Made by a program: the position numbers and the translations under genes. A DNA stretch of 64,000 nt, taken from NCBI RefSeq assembly GCF_014874095.1, contig NZ_JADBEB010000001.1, forward strand, positions 7,502,001 through 7,566,000. Direction: 5' to 3'. The DNA is from Plantactinospora soyae (lineage in GTDB: Bacteria > Actinomycetota > Actinomycetes > Mycobacteriales > Micromonosporaceae). This document shows positions 47,347 to 57,200 of this stretch, piece after piece (position 1 is the first letter of the stretch; each line of letters starts with the position of its first letter). Below the pieces are notes generated by a model that was not told where the DNA came from, made no database searches, and worked only from the letters and a program-made list of their open reading frames with translations.

Positions 47347-48441
47347 ATGCCTCGAAAGGCTCTCCTGTACGCGCTCCTCGCCACGCTCACCGCCGTGCTG
47401 GCCGTCATCGTGGCCAGACCCGCGCTCTCGGCCGCCGCCCCGGTCCGGATCATGCCGCTGGGTGACTCCATCACCGCCGGCCCCGGCTGCTGGCGTGCCC
47501 TGCTCTGGGACCGCCTCCAACGCACCGGATACACCAACATCGACTTCGTGGGTACCCAGAGCGGTGGCGGCTGCTCCGTGCCGCTGGACACCGACCACGA
47601 AGGGCACGGCGGCTTCTCGGCCACCGGCATCGCCGACCAGAACCAACTTCCGCCCTGGCTCGCGGCCACCAACCCGGACATCGTCCTCATGCACCTCGGC
47701 ACGAACGACATGTGGGGCGGCTACATCCCCACCGACGCCAAGATGTCCGCACTCACCAAGCTGGTCGGCCAGATGCGGGCCAACAATCCGAGCGTGAAGA
47801 TCATCGTGGCGCAGATCATCCCGATGGGCCAGAACGCCTGCGCCACCTGCCCGGCCGACGTGGTGGCGTTCAACAACCGGATACCGGGCTGGGCCGCCGG
47901 TCTGCGCACCGCCGGGTCGCCGATCGTCGTCGTGGACCAGTGGAGCGGCTTCAACCCGACCACGGACACCGGCGACGGGGTGCATCCGAACGCCGCCGGC
48001 TTCCAGAAGATGTCCGACCGCTGGTACCCGGCGCTCGCCCAGGTCCTCAACGGCGTCATCCCGCCACTGCCGACGGCGGGCCCGACCCGGACGCCCAGCC
48101 CCTCGGCCACGCCGTCGGCATCCCCGACCCCCGGCGGTGGCCGGTGCACCGCGAGCTACCAGGTGGTCTCCCAATGGAGTGGCGGCTTCCAGGGTGAGGT
48201 CACGGTGACCAACAGTTCCACCGCCACCGCCTCGGCGTGGACGGCGGCGTTCAGCCTCGCCAACGGTCAGCAGATCGCACAGGCCTGGAATGCCACCGTG
48301 ACCCAGAACGCGGCGGCGGTCACCGCCCGGAACCTGAGCTGGAACGGCAGCCTGGCGGTCGGCGGCACGGCCAGCTTCGGCTTCCTGGCCTCCGGGAACG
48401 GCACCACCCCGGCGCCCGCCGTGAGCTGCACGCTCGCCTGA
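47347..48441 (+). CDS. Secreted SGNH esterase (CE3-like) with C-terminal CBM2
   Basis: The 364-residue protein starts at ATG 47347 after GGAAGGAAG. Signal peptide (ALLATLTAVLAVIVARPALS), then an SGNH hydrolase: block I GDSITAGPG with the Ser, block III MHLGTNDMWGG, and block V DGVHPNAAGF with the catalytic Asp-His. A Ser/Pro/Thr linker leads to CBM2 (YQVVSQWSGGFQGEVTVTNS). CE3-type acetylxylan esterases share this layout. In this locus it may deacetylate xylan or rhamnogalacturonan. Confidence 0.9.
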   Translation: MPRKALLYALLATLTAVLAVIVARPALSAAAPVRIMPLGDSITAGPGCWRALLWDRLQRTGYTNIDFVGTQSGGGCSVPLDTDHEGHGGFSATGIADQNQLPPWLAATNPDIVLMHLGTNDMWGGYIPTDAKMSALTKLVGQMRANNPSVKIIVAQIIPMGQNACATCPADVVAFNNRIPGWAAGLRTAGSPIVVVDQWSGFNPTTDTGDGVHPNAAGFQKMSDRWYPALAQVLNGVIPPLPTAGPTRTPSPSATPSASPTPGGGRCTASYQVVSQWSGGFQGEVTVTNSSTATASAWTAAFSLANGQQIAQAWNATVTQNAAAVTARNLSWNGSLAVGGTASFGFLASGNGTTPAPAVSCTLA

Positions 48442-48505
48442 CGGGTACGGGCCTGCCCGTGGCGGTACGAGCCAGCCGTCGGGCCGGGCCCGAGCGGCGG
48501 TCCCC

Positions 48506-48535
48506 TTGACAGGCAAGTGGCCACTTGCCTATAAC
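48506..48535 (+). promoter_or_regulatory. ArsR-VOC promoter with operator in the spacer
   Basis: TTGACA (48506-48511) is 18 bp from TATAAC (48530-48535). The spacer holds a perfect 20-bp palindrome at 48511-48530 (arms AGGCAAGTGG and CCACTTGCCT). Transcription should start within a few bases of the ATG at 48543, so the message is probably leaderless. Confidence 0.75.
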
Positions 48536-48542
48536 TGTGCCC

Positions 48543-48839
48543 ATGGACGCAGACCCAGACCTGTTCAAGGCCATCGGGGACGCGACGCGACGCATCATCC
48601 TCGACGAGCTGACCGACAGGGACGGACAGACGCTGTTCGAGATCTGCAGCCGGCTGACCATGAAGCACGGCCTGGCCTCCTCGCGCCAGGCCATCTCGCA
48701 GCATCTCGCCGTGCTCGAACAGGCCGGACTGGTGCACACCCGGCGGCAGGGCCGGTTCAAGTTCCACCACATCGACACGGGCCCGCTGCGCTCGATCGTC
48801 GAGCGGTGGCCCATCGACCGAGAGGAACCGGATCCATGA
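48543..48839 (+). CDS. ArsR-family transcriptional regulator
   Basis: This 98-residue regulator has the ArsR fold: PDLFKAIGDATRRIILDELT, then SSRQAISQHLAVLEQAGLVH and wing TRRQGRFKFHHI. No metal-binding cysteines. ATG 48543 gives a leaderless transcript from a near-consensus promoter whose spacer is a perfect palindrome, so it should repress itself. Its stop overlaps the start of a VOC gene, a frequent ArsR partner. Confidence 0.85.
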   Translation: MDADPDLFKAIGDATRRIILDELTDRDGQTLFEICSRLTMKHGLASSRQAISQHLAVLEQAGLVHTRRQGRFKFHHIDTGPLRSIVERWPIDREEPDP

Positions 48840-49225
48840 TTCGCATCAGTATCACCAGCGTGCTCGTTGACGACCAGGCCAAGGCGCTCGCCTTCTACAC
48901 CGAGAAGCTGGGGTTCATCAAGAAGACCGACGAGCCCGCTGGCGAAGCCCGCTGGCTCACCGTGGTCTCCGCTGCCAACCCCGACGGTGTCGAGCTGCTG
49001 CTGGAGCCGGACGGCCACCCGGCGGCGGGTCCGTTCAAGAGCGCCCTGGTCGCCGACGGCATCCCGTTCACCCAGTTCGCCGTCGACGACGTGTACGCCG
49101 AGGTCGAGCGGCTCAAGGGGCTCGGCGTCGAGTTCACCCAGGACGCGACCGACCTGGGGCCGGTGGTCACCGCCGTCTTCGACGACACCTGCGGCAATCT
49201 GATCCAGCTCGCCGCCATGAAGTAG
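48836..49225 (+). CDS. VOC (glyoxalase/bleomycin-resistance fold) family protein
   Basis: The 129-residue protein shows the two-module VOC fold: ITSVLVDDQAKALAFYTEKLGF, GVELLLEPDGHPAAG, then FAVDDVYAEVERLKGLGVEF and VFDDTCGNLIQL. Metal ligands of the family (Glu in VELLLEP, Glu/Asn near GNLIQL) are partly kept. The ATG overlaps the ArsR stop by 4 nt. It may detoxify or bind the small molecule that releases the ArsR repressor; the ligand is unknown. Confidence 0.85.
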   Translation: MIRISITSVLVDDQAKALAFYTEKLGFIKKTDEPAGEARWLTVVSAANPDGVELLLEPDGHPAAGPFKSALVADGIPFTQFAVDDVYAEVERLKGLGVEFTQDATDLGPVVTAVFDDTCGNLIQLAAMK

Positions 49226-49300
49226 TCGCGCTCCCCCACCGGCAGACATCGGGGTCGACGGCTCCGCCGTCACCCTGCCGCCTCCCAGCGCAGGTTCGGG

Positions 49301-49356
49301 CCATGCCGTCGACCCGGCCGCCGCGAACGTATCAGCGGCGCGGGCCGACGGCATGG
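49301..49356. terminator. Bidirectional terminator between VOC and RCC1 genes
   Basis: CCATGCCGTCG pairs perfectly with CGACGGCATGG (49346-49356); inner GC-rich segments extend the stem. It lies between convergent genes. Confidence 0.7.
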
Positions 49357-49372
49357 GATCGAACGCTGACGG

Positions 49373-50608
49373 TCAGCCCGGTGTGGTCACCTGCGCCGGA
49401 GTCGACCGCTGGACGGAGGTGCCGTCGCCCAACTGTCCCGCCGCGTTGTTGCCCCAGCACCAAAGGCTGCCGTCGGTACGCACCGCGCAGTGGTGATAGC
49501 TGACGACAAAGCCGCTACTCCAGGTGGTGGCGTCGCCGACCCGGGTGGGGCTGTACCGGTGGGTGGTGGTGCCGTCGCCCAACTGTCCGGTGGTGTTGTT
49601 GCCCCAGCACCAGAGGCTGCCGTCGGTGCGGACCGCGCACGACGAGTCGTCACTTCCGTTGACCCTGGCCCAGGTGGTGGTCGTGCCGACCTGGACCGGT
49701 GAGCTCCGGTAGGTGCCGGTGACGCCCAACTGCCCGTACCCGTTCTCACCCCAGCACCACAGGGTCCGGTCGGCACGGACCGCGCAGGTGTGGGCGTAGC
49801 CGGCCGTCACGCCGGTCCACGTGGCGGTGCCGACCTGCGTCGGAGTCGTCTTGTAGCTCATGACGCCGACACCGAGCTGCCCGTTCGAACTGTCACCCCA
49901 GCACCACAGGGTGCCGTCGGTGCGGACCGCGCAGGTGTGCACGAACCCGGTCGTGACGCTCGCCCAGTTGGTCGCCGTGTCGACCCGTACCGGGGTGGTC
50001 GCGTCGTTGAGGGCGGCGCCGGTACCCAGTTGCGCATTACGGTTGCTGCCCCAGCACCACAGGGAGCCGTCGGTCCGGATGGCGCAGGTGTGGCTGTTGC
50101 CGGCACTGACACTGGCCCAGGTGGTGGCGTCGCCGACACGTACCGGGACGTTCCGGTTCGTGGTGGTGCCGTCACCAAGCTGGCTCCTGCGGTTGCTGCC
50201 CCAGCACCACAGCGTTCCGCCGGCCTGCACGGCACAGGTGTGACTGGTGCCAGCATCGATACTTGCCCAGGTGGTGGCCGTGCCGACGCGTACCGGGGTG
50301 TTCCGGCTCGTGTTGGTGCCGTCGCCAAGCTGACCACTGGCGTTCCCGCCCCAGCACCAGAGTGTTCCGTCGACCCGGACCGCACAGGTCTGCGAGTAGC
50401 CCGTGGCGATGCTGGACACCGCCGGGGCGGCAGCGGACGAGGCGCTCAGCGAGCCGCGCTCAGCGGGACTGACGCCTGCGGCAGCCGGGCCCGTCGTGAC
50501 GCCAATGCCGAGCACGGCGATTCCGATGGATGTCGCCGCCGTGGCGATGACAGTCCTCGTTGAACGCCGCCATCGAGCCCACCGCCAACCAGCCAGATCT
50601 TCCTTCAT
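49373..50608 (-). CDS. Secreted RCC1-repeat beta-propeller protein
   Basis: The 411-residue protein starts at ATG 50608, with GGGGAGAAAAG upstream. An N-terminal signal or anchor ([20 protein letters not shown]) precedes seven RCC1 repeats of about 50 residues. Each has the core CAVR-(V/T/A)DGTLWCWG followed by GQLGDGT. Two cysteines recur in every repeat, so disulfides within blades are likely in this exported setting. RCC1 propellers bind partners; here it is probably a surface or secreted binding protein. No enzymatic motif. It is monocistronic. Confidence 0.9.
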   Translation of the reverse strand: MKEDLAGWRWARWRRSTRTVIATAATSIGIAVLGIGVTTGPAAAGVSPAERGSLSASSAAAPAVSSIATGYSQTCAVRVDGTLWCWGGNASGQLGDGTNTSRNTPVRVGTATTWASIDAGTSHTCAVQAGGTLWCWGSNRRSQLGDGTTTNRNVPVRVGDATTWASVSAGNSHTCAIRTDGSLWCWGSNRNAQLGTGAALNDATTPVRVDTATNWASVTTGFVHTCAVRTDGTLWCWGDSSNGQLGVGVMSYKTTPTQVGTATWTGVTAGYAHTCAVRADRTLWCWGENGYGQLGVTGTYRSSPVQVGTTTTWARVNGSDDSSCAVRTDGSLWCWGNNTTGQLGDGTTTHRYSPTRVGDATTWSSGFVVSYHHCAVRTDGSLWCWGNNAAGQLGDGTSVQRSTPAQVTTPG

Positions 50609-51230
50609 GTACTTTTCTCCCCAAAAATTACGTCGATACCCAAACGGTGGAGGCGGCATTGCCCTGGTAGGTCGCCGGCGACCCACCAATTCATAGCATC
50701 GATCTTCGACATTGACTAGAGGCAATGTAAGACCGGACCGCGCAACGACTCCGCCGACGGGCAGGCCACGGACCTGAGCAGGCCGGCCCCGGGTACGGCC
50801 GACCGCGGGTAGGCGCGGACCAGGATCGGCGCGCCGTGCCGGTGGCCGTCGGAAACCTGCATGCGGGCCCGGTCGAGCACGGCGATGTGGTCGGCGGTGG
50901 TGTGCGACCCGGCCCGGTCTTCCCACGGCACCGGCGCGAGGCCTCCCGCGGGTGTTGTCCAGAAAACAGAAGGACGAATGGAAACCGAGGGCCTTTCTCC
51001 AGGAATTCTCTTTCGATAATCGGCCGCCCGATTCCTGCGGTAACGTGGCCAGGATTCGAATTCGGGACCTCTGGCCATGAATTCGGTAGGAGGTGTGGCA
51101 GCCTACACGCGAGTTCACGTTTGCCCAGCGCAACACATACGCGTCGGGTCGCCTCGGCCACGTCGCCACACCCGGCGGCGCTCCGTGCCACCGTGGTCGG
51201 CCCTGGCGTCCGAATGCGAGGATCAGGACC
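50609..51230. other. Spacer upstream of the PKS with a transposase fragment
   Basis: Besides the IS1380-like fragment at 50812-50940, nothing is recognisable. The divergent promoters of the RCC1 and PKS genes should lie here. Confidence 0.45.
50812..50940 (-). pseudogene. Fragment of an IS1380-family transposase
   Basis: The minus frame reads [20 protein letters not shown] and then [10 protein letters not shown]. This resembles the IS1380 block with AGSNTAADHI and ILVRTDSAG; the following catalytic-Asp region is absent. Only about 43 residues remain. Confidence 0.6.
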
Positions 51231-54200
51231 GTGCGGGATGTCTGGGACGTCGAAGGGCAAAGACACACGACGGCCGCCGAGCGGGACGTGATCACGCCGA
51301 TACCGCTGCTCTTGCGGGACAACGCCCGGCGGTACGCGGATCGGACGGCGTACGCGGACGACCGGCGCGCCGTGACATGGGGCGAGTTGGAACGGCGTAC
51401 CGGACGGCTCGGTGCCGGTCTCGGTGTCGAGCGCGGTGCCCGGGTGGCATTCTGCCTCGACGGCGGCGTCGACCTGGTGGAGGTGCTCCTCGCGGCGGTC
51501 CGGGCCACGGCTGTCGGCGTACCGCTGAGTCCACACTGCACCGAGGGCGAGTTGGCTGCCCTGCTCGCCGATTGCGAACCAGCGGTACTGGTGATCGACG
51601 AGCGACGCCTCGACCAGGTCGCCCGGGTGGTCGCGGGGCGTCGTCCGGTACGGCTGGTGGTCGCCGGGGCGGGTCCGCTGCCCGATGGTGCACGGCGGCT
51701 GAGCGACCTCACCGACGATGGCGACGACCCCGGGGAGCCCGTCGGGGACGCCCCGGACGACCTGAGCCTCGACGAGCCCGCCTTCATGCTCTACACGTCG
51801 GGAACGACCGGAGCGGCCAAGGGCGCCGTCTCGACCCAGCGGGCGGCCCTGTGGTCGGCGGTCAGTTGCTACGGGCCGGTGCTCCGCCTGACGTCCGACG
51901 ACCGTCTGCTCTGGCCGCTACCGATGGCGCACAGCTTCGCGCACTCGTTCTGCGTGCTCGGTGTCACGGTGGCCGGCGCGAGCGCCCGGATCGTCTCCGA
52001 ACCCGCTCCGGCGACGGTGGCCCGGCTCCTCGGCGAGGCGGCGCCGACAGTCGTCGCCGGGGTGCCGGTGACGTACCGCCAACTGCTGGACGCCGACCTG
52101 CCGGCGGTGTCGTCGCTGCGGATCTGTCTGACCGCCGGCGCGGTCAGCGACCCGAAGCTGCGGGCGGACGTCGAGGCCCGGCTCGGCGTACCACTGCTGG
52201 ACTGTTACGGCAGTACCGAGACGTGCGGCATGATCGCGGTGGAGCCGGTCGCGGGACCCCGGACGCGCGGTACGAGCGGCCCGCCCGCTCCCGGCGTCGA
52301 ACTGCGGCTGGTCGACCCCGCTACGGGCCGGGCAGCGGCACCGGACGCGGACGGCGAGGTCTGGGTCCGGGGCCCCAACCTCATGCTCGGCTATCACGGG
52401 CGGCCGCAGGCGACGGCGGAGGTGCTGCGGGACGGCTGGTACCGCACCGGTGACCTGGGCCGGATCGATCCGCACGGACATCTGAGCCTGGTCGGACGGG
52501 TCGGCGACCTGATCATCCGAGGCGGTACCAACGTGGACCCGGCCGAGATCGAACAGACGCTGCGGGGCCTGCCCGAGGTAGCTGACGCCGCCGTCGTCGC
52601 CCGGGCCCATCCGCTGCTCGGCGAGGTCCCGGTGGCCTTCGTCGTGTCGGCGGACCCGGCCGGGCTGACCGACCCGGCCGACCTGCTGCGGGCGTGTGCG
52701 CGGGCGTTGTCCGCGCACAAGGTGCCGGAGGAGATCGTCTTCACCCCGGTGATCCCGCGTACCACGTCCGGCAAACCCCGACGTCGGCTGCTGCGGGAGG
52801 CGCTCGCGGCCGGCACGTCCCCGGAGACGACCGCCCGGTTCGACGGCCTGACCGCCGGGGAACGCCGGGCCGCGCTGGCGGACCTGGTCCGCGCCGAGGT
52901 GGCCGCGATCTGTGGCCCGGTCGCCGACCTGGCCACGGCGTTTGCGGACCTCGGAATGACCTCGATGGCCGCCATGACGGTGTGGCACCGGCTCAGCCTG
53001 CGTACCGGGCTGCGACTGCCGACGACGGTGCTGTGGGATCAGCCCAGTCCCGCCGCCCTTGTGACCTATCTGGACGGTCGCTTCTCCGGCGGTGCGGCCG
53101 CCACCGTCGCTCGGCGCCCGAGAGCCGCCACCGAGCCGGTGGCGATCGTCGCCGTCGGCTGCCGGTACCCGGGCGGCGTGCGGTCACCCGAACAGCTGTG
53201 GCGGCTCGTCGACGACGGCGCGGACGCGACCAGTGAGTTCCCCACCGACCGCGGCTGGGACGTCGAGGCGCTGTACGACGCCGACCCGGACCGGATCGGT
53301 ACGACGTACACCCGCCGGGGTGGGTTCCTGCACGACGCGGCGGACTTCGATCCGGCGTTCTTCGGCATCTCACCGCGCGAGGCCCTCGCCACGGATCCGC
53401 AGCACCGCCTGCTGCTCGAAGTGGCCTGGGAGGTGTTCGAGCGGGCCGGCATTCCCGCGCCGCGCCTGCGCGACAGCGACACCGGCGTCTTCGTCGGACT
53501 CATGCACGCCGACTACGCCAGCCGGTTGTCCGCCCACGAACTGGAGTCGCACCTGGGCATCGGCTCGGCCGGCAGTGTCGCGTCCGGGCGCATCGCCTAC
53601 GTCTTCGGGCTGCGCGGCCCGACGATGACCATCGACACGGCCTGCTCGTCGTCGCTTGTCGCGATGGATCTCGCGGCGAAGTCGCTGCGATCGGGCGAGT
53701 GCTCGCTGGCCCTCGCCGGAGGGGTGACGGTGATGGCGACACCGGGGCCGTTCCTCGCGTTCAGCCGGCAGCGCGGCCTCGCCCCGGACGGTCGGTGCCG
53801 CTCCTTCGCCGCCGGCGCCGACGGTACGGCGTGGGCCGAGGGAACCGGGCTCGTCCTGCTGGAACGCCTGGCCGACGCGCGGCGTCACGGGCACCCGGTA
53901 CTTGCCATCCTGCGCGGGTCGGCGGTGAACTCCGACGGCGCCTCGAACGGGCTCACCGCGCCGAACGGCGAGTCGCAGCGGGACCTCATCCGGCTGGCAC
54001 TCGCCGACGCGGACCTCGAGGGAGCCGACGTGGACGTGGTGGAGGGGCACGGTACGGGCACCCGGCTGGGCGACCCGATCGAGGCGGCCGCGGTTCTCGA
54101 CACCTACGGGCAGGACCGGCAGCAGCCCGTCTGGCTGGGTTCGGTGAAGTCGAACCTCGGGCACACCCAGGCGGCGGCGGGCGTGGCAGGCGTGATCAAG

Positions 54201-57200
54201 ATGATCGAGGCGATGCGCCATCAGAAGCTCCCCCGGTCGCTGTACGCCGACGAGCCGTCGCCGTACGTCGACTGGACCGCCGGCGCGGTACGGCTGCTCG
54301 ACACCGCCCGGCCGTGGCCCGCGCAGGGACGGCCACGACGGGCGGCGGTCTCCTCGTTCGGCATCGGCGGCACCAACGCGCACGTGATCATCGAGGAGCC
54401 GACCGCCGGGGTTGCCACGTCGGCCGTCGGGGCGGCGTCGGACGTCGACTCCGGCACCGAAGCCACCGGCGCGTCGCCGCCCGCCCGCGCCTCGGGTTGG
54501 GGCAGCCCACCCTGGCTGCTCAGCGGCGCCGACGAGGCCGGGCTGCGGGCGTACGCCGGGCGACTCGCGGGCGCGCTGCCGGACGCCTCCCCGCTGGACG
54601 TCGCGTACTCGCTGGCCACCGGGCGGACCGCGCTCGGACACCGGGCGGCGGTCCGGGCCGGGCACGTCGAGGCGGTACGCGACCTGGCTCGTGGAGTGCC
54701 GAACACCGGCGTACGTCGGGCGGTCGCCCGCCGCGATCCACGGTTGGCGTTCCTGTTCACCGGGCAGGGCGCACAGCGGCTCGGGATGGGCGACGAACTG
54801 GCGGCGGCCTTCCCCCGGTTCGCCGAGGCCTACGACGCGGTGTGCGCCGCGTTCACCCCGCACCTGGACCGGCCGCTCCGCAGCGTGGTCGACGGCACCG
54901 ACGCCGAACTGCTGGACCGCACGGACTATGCCCAGCCAGCCCTGTTCGCGTACGAGGTGGCGCTGCACGCGCTGTACCAGGCGTGTGGGGTCCGGCCGGA
55001 CCACCTCGCCGGACACTCGATCGGTGAGCTCGTCGCCGCGCACGTCGCGGGCGTACTCTCGCTGCCGGACGCGGCCCGGCTGGTCGCCGCGCGGGGGCGG
55101 TTGATGGCCGCCCTTCCCCCGGGCGGGGCGATGGTCGCGGTCCGGGCGACCGAGGGCGAGGTGGAGAAGCTCCTCGCCGACGGTGCCGGCCCGGTCGGGC
55201 TGGCCGCCGTGAACGGCCCGGACTCCGTCGTCCTCTCCGGCGCCGAGAACGCCGTGACGGAACTGGTCGCCCGGCTCGGGCGCCGGGCCAACCGGCTACG
55301 GGTGAGCCACGCGTTCCACTCGCCGCTGCTCGACCCGATGTTGGCCGACTTCCGGGCGGTGGCCGAGTCGGTGACCTACCACCGCCCGTCGGTGCCGGTG
55401 GTCTCCGGGTTGACCGGTCGGCCCGACCCGGACGCGCTGCGCAGCGCCGAATACTGGGTCCGGCACGCCCGCGAGACGGTCCGGTACGCCGACACGGTCG
55501 GCTGGCTCGACGGGGCCGGAACGTCCGCCTACCTCGAGGTCGGGCCGGACGCGGTCCTCGCCGTCCTCGCCGAGCGGTGCGTGGCGGCGGATTCGGACGC
55601 CGTCTTCGTACCCGGCCTCCGATCCGGGTCCACCGAGGTCACCGGCCTCCTCGACGCACTGACGACACTGCACCTGCACGGCGTGCCGGTGGACTGGCTG
55701 CCGGCGTACGCCGGCAGCGGCGCCCGGCGGTGCGACCTGCCGACGTACCCCTTCCAGCGGCAGCGTTACTGGCTGGACGCGACCCCGCCGGCCGTGGTGG
55801 CGTCCCACCCGATGCTCGGCGACCCGCAGCCCGCCGCCGACGGTCCACAGGTGCGGCACAGCGGGGTCCTCGCCGCCACCCGCCTGCCCTGGCTCACCGA
55901 CCACGTGATCGGCGACGATGTCGTCGTGCCCGCCGCCGCGCTGGCCGAGCTGGCGTTCCAGGCGGCGGGTGCCGGCAGCGGCGCCGTCCGGCTGGCCGAG
56001 CTGACCATCTCCACCCCGCTGGTGCTGGCCGGTCCGGTGGACGTCCAGGTCGTCGTGGACGCGCCGGACCAGACCGGCGACCGCCCGCTGACCATCTGGG
56101 CCCGCCAGGACGGGTCCCGGGGTCCATGGTCCCGGCACGCCACCGCCACCGTCACGGCGCCGACCGGCCGCGCCCGGGCGACACCGACCGACTGGCCGCC
56201 GCCCGCCGCCCGGCCGGTCGCCGTCGACTACGCACGGCTGGGCGCGGCAGGATTCCGCTACGGTCCGGCGTTCCGCCTGGTCACCGGCTTGTGGCAGGAT
56301 GCCGACACCGTCTACGCCGAGCTGACCCTGCCGGCGGACGGAGCCGGCGCCGGCCGGTACGGCCTGCACCCGGCATTGCTGGACGCGGCCCTGCACGCCA
56401 GCCTGCTGGCCGAACCACCGGACCGGCTACGGGTGCCGTTCACCTTCAGCGGAGTCGAGCTGCACACCCGCGGAGCCACCGCCGCCCGGGTGGTGCTCTC
56501 CCGGATCGGACCGGACGAGGTACGGCTCACCGTCGACGACCCGCTCGGTCGACCCGTCGCCACGATCGACTCGCTCGTCACCAGGGAGATCGACGCCGCG
56601 ACCGCGGCCCGGACCACGGCCCGCCGGGCGCTGCACCGGCTCGACTGGGTACCGGCACCGACGGCCGGCAACGGCGGCCCGTACGAGCTGTACCGCCCGG
56701 CCGCGCCCGCCGACGGCGACCCGCCCGCCCGGGTACGCGCACTGCTCGGGAGCACCCTGCACCGGCTCACCGACTGGCTCGACGCCGACCGGCCGGGTCG
56801 CCTCGTCGTCGTCACCGAACGGGCCACCGGCGCCGACCCGGATCCGGCCATGGCGGCGGTCTGGGGGCTGGTCGGCAGCGCCCAGTCGGAACACCCGGGC
56901 CGGTACGGCGTCGTCGACCTGTGCGGCACGCCCGCGTCCGAGGCGGCCCTGGAGCGGGCGGCCGCGCTGGCCGAACCACGGCTCGCGGTCCACGGCGGCA
57001 GCATCGTCGCACCCCGGCTCGTTCCGTCCATCGCGGCCGACGGCCCCGCACCGGCCCTGGATCCGGACGGCACGGTACTGATCACGGGCGGCACCGGTGC
57101 CCTCGGCGCGATCCTGGCCCGCCACCTCGTCGCCGAGTACGGGGTCCGGCACCTGGTGCTCGCCAGCCGGCGGGGAGACCCGCCGTCCTGGGCCGACGAA

